From DATGYC01 sp035298385 (GTDB taxonomy: Bacteria; Bacillota; Sulfobacillia; Symbiobacteriales; Symbiobacteriaceae), in NCBI GenBank assembly GCA_035298385.1, contig DATGYC010000397.1, forward strand, positions 1 to 14,141: a stretch of DNA of 14,141 bases. Direction: 5' to 3'. Position numbers and translations under genes: made by a program. Each line of letters opens with the position of its first letter. The stretch's first letter is position 1. Below the pieces are notes generated by a model, which was given only the letters and a program-made list of their open reading frames with translations, made no database searches and was not told the origin of the DNA. This document shows, in pieces, positions 13,226 through 14,141 of the stretch.

Positions 13226-13762
13226 CTAGTCGACCTGCGCCGCCTCCCAGTCCTCCCGTAGGAGGCCCATCATCACCTGATCGCGGTAGCCCTTCGTCGT
13301 CCACATCGCCTTGCGCAGGCGCCCCTCCTCAACGAAGCCGCACTTCTTGTAGCACCGAATCGCCCGCTCGTTATCAGAGAAGGTATCAATGTCGATCCGG
13401 TGAAGGTTATAGCTTGTAAAGAGGAAGCGCACGAACTGGCGCACCACCGCGGTGCCGTAGCCGCGGCCCCAGTAGCGCTTGTCGCCGATCATCATGCCGA
13501 TCGTGGCCCGCCGGCTGATCCGATCGAGCCCACGGAAGGTGATCGAGCCGATCAGGGTGTGGCCCCCCTCCGCCTCTGCCTCGATGGCGAAGAGGCGGCG
13601 CCCATCGGTCGCCCTCTGGCTGCGGACCTGCTCCTCGAACTCGGACATTGTAGGTAGGGCATCGCCGTAGCCCCCGGCGCCCCAGTAGAGGACCTCTTCA
13701 TCCGTGCGAAAGCCATAGAGGGCAGGGACGTCCTGCAGTGTAACGGGTCGGAATCTGACCAC
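13226..13762 (-). CDS. GNAT-family N-acetyltransferase, RimJ/RimL type
   Basis: The 178-residue product is a GCN5-related acetyltransferase, which moves an acetyl group from acetyl-CoA to an amine. Motif A with the acetyl-CoA pyrophosphate loop is MIGDKRYWGRGYGTAVV (91-107, core GRGYG). The later HRIDIDTFSDNERAIRCYKK segment with Asn131 and Tyr138, followed by CGFVEEG, is typical of the RimJ/RimL (Acetyltransf_3) branch. That branch acts on ribosomal-protein N-termini, polyamines or antibiotics; the substrate cannot be deduced here. The start is a GTG at 13762 with GGAGG (13771-13775) 8 bases upstream. The gene is single and divergent from the ECF sigma factor gene, sharing a 111-base region. 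A hairpin follows the stop. Confidence 0.93.
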   Translation of the reverse strand: MVRFRPVTLQDVPALYGFRTDEEVLYWGAGGYGDALPTMSEFEEQVRSQRATDGRRLFAIEAEAEGGHTLIGSITFRGLDRISRRATIGMMIGDKRYWGRGYGTAVVRQFVRFLFTSYNLHRIDIDTFSDNERAIRCYKKCGFVEEGRLRKAMWTTKGYRDQVMMGLLREDWEAAQVD

Positions 13763-13815
13763 CGGGGTACCCTCCGATCAAATAGAGTCAACGTAAGAAG
13801 ATCGTACCACACCAG

Positions 13816-13844
13816 GGAACGTTTTCCCTCCCTCGTGTGTCTGT
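13816..13844 (+). promoter_or_regulatory. ECF-type promoter upstream of the sigma factor gene
   Basis: GGAAC (13816-13820) and GTCTGT (13839-13844) are 18 bases apart. This fits the GGAAC / GTC pattern of many ECF sigma factors. The start of transcription would be near 13851, about 23 bases before the sigma gene ATG. It suggests that the sigma factor transcribes its own gene. Confidence 0.55.
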
Positions 13845-13873
13845 AGGGTGCTTGAACGAAAGGGAGGGATCAG

Positions 13874-14141
13874 ATGCGGCAGAGTGACGAGGCCTTCCTC
13901 GCCCTTCTCCGCCCGGAAGAGGGCAAACTCCTCCGGATCGCCCGGGCGCTGACCGGCCGTGAGGCCGACGCCTGGGAGATGGTACAAGATGCGGTGGTCC
14001 AGGCCTACGAGCGCTTCCATACCCTCCGGGGCGGCCCGGAACTCTTCGCCCCCTGGCTTCGGCGGATCCTGGTCAATCGGTGTAAGAACCTCCTACGGAG
14101 TCGGGCACGGCTCATCCTACTAGAGACGGCGGCGGAGGCCG
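13874..14141 (+). CDS. ECF-type RNA polymerase sigma factor, 3' end cut off
   Basis: The frame opens at ATG 13874 with AGGGAGGG 5 bases upstream and runs off the window, giving 89 visible residues. They cover sigma region 2: LLRIARALTGREADAWEMVQDAVVQAY (about 19-45) matches the core-binding helix with the D-A-x-(D/E)-x-VQ pattern. The FAPWLRRILVNRCKNLLRSR stretch (about 58-77) matches regions 2.3-2.4, which melt and read the -10 element. Region 4 lies outside. A GGAAC/GTCT promoter of ECF type lies just upstream, which is consistent with autoregulation. An anti-sigma factor gene would be expected next but is not in view. The ECF subgroup cannot be told from this part. Confidence 0.9.
   Translation, partial: MRQSDEAFLALLRPEEGKLLRIARALTGREADAWEMVQDAVVQAYERFHTLRGGPELFAPWLRRILVNRCKNLLRSRARLILLETAAEA

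Noticed and set aside
13826..13868. CCCTCCCT with AGGGAGGG as a possible ribosome-site-masking hairpin for the sigma gene
   Set aside because: The first arm lies upstream of the predicted transcription start, so the RNA would not contain it. The second arm is simply a strong ribosome binding site.
1..14141. Mobile elements, CRISPR arrays, toxin-antitoxin or defence genes
   Set aside because: No transposase, integrase, direct-repeat array or defence-type domain was found, and nearly all bases are explained by housekeeping and hydrogenase genes.

Overview
The window comes from a GC-rich bacterium with strong GGAGG-type ribosome binding sites, tightly overlapping genes and a canonical T-box riboswitch. 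That combination points to a high-GC Firmicute or a Firmicute-like lineage such as Chloroflexota. The species cannot be fixed from the sequence alone. No insertion sequence, CRISPR array, tRNA, rRNA or prophage gene was found.

Layout. (1) 1-1112 (+): the 3' part of a tandem FKBP-type peptidyl-prolyl isomerase gene with a strong terminator, then an unrecognised 95-residue protein with its own terminator. (2) 1124-3386 (-): a phenylalanine operon. A sigma-A-type promoter leads into a T-box leader with a UUC (Phe) specifier, then a DAHP synthase with a C-terminal chorismate mutase domain, then a monofunctional prephenate dehydratase (pheA). Together the two genes cover the entry step of aromatic synthesis, chorismate to prephenate, and prephenate to phenylpyruvate. 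(3) 3516-12588 (+): an eleven-gene [NiFe]-hydrogenase operon in the order hypA, hypB, hypF, hypC, hypD, hypE, an unknown 87-residue protein, a cytochrome b5-domain protein, small subunit, large subunit, maturation protease. Most junctions overlap. (4) 12597-14141: a secreted lipoprotein gene and a GNAT acetyltransferase gene on (-), then the start of an ECF sigma factor gene on (+) behind a promoter of ECF type.

How the hydrogenase genes work together. HypE and HypF make the cyanide ligands, HypC and HypD assemble the Fe(CN)2CO unit, and HypA and HypB deliver nickel. The protease then trims a 15-residue tail from the large subunit. The small subunit has no Tat signal, no membrane anchor is present and no cytochrome b (HyaC) gene follows, so the enzyme looks cytoplasmic. 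The b5-domain protein, translationally coupled to the small subunit, is the best candidate for its electron partner.

The most notable points are in this operon. HypA has cleanly lost its zinc ribbon. The small subunit has Asn where a proximal-cluster Cys normally sits (CSGN). The large subunit has Ser in place of the proton-gate Glu of the RIEGH motif. A soluble b5-domain protein and an orphan helical protein sit inside the operon. A palindrome overlaps the ribosome binding site of the b5 gene. Together these describe a divergent, possibly little-studied, cytoplasmic [NiFe]-hydrogenase type.
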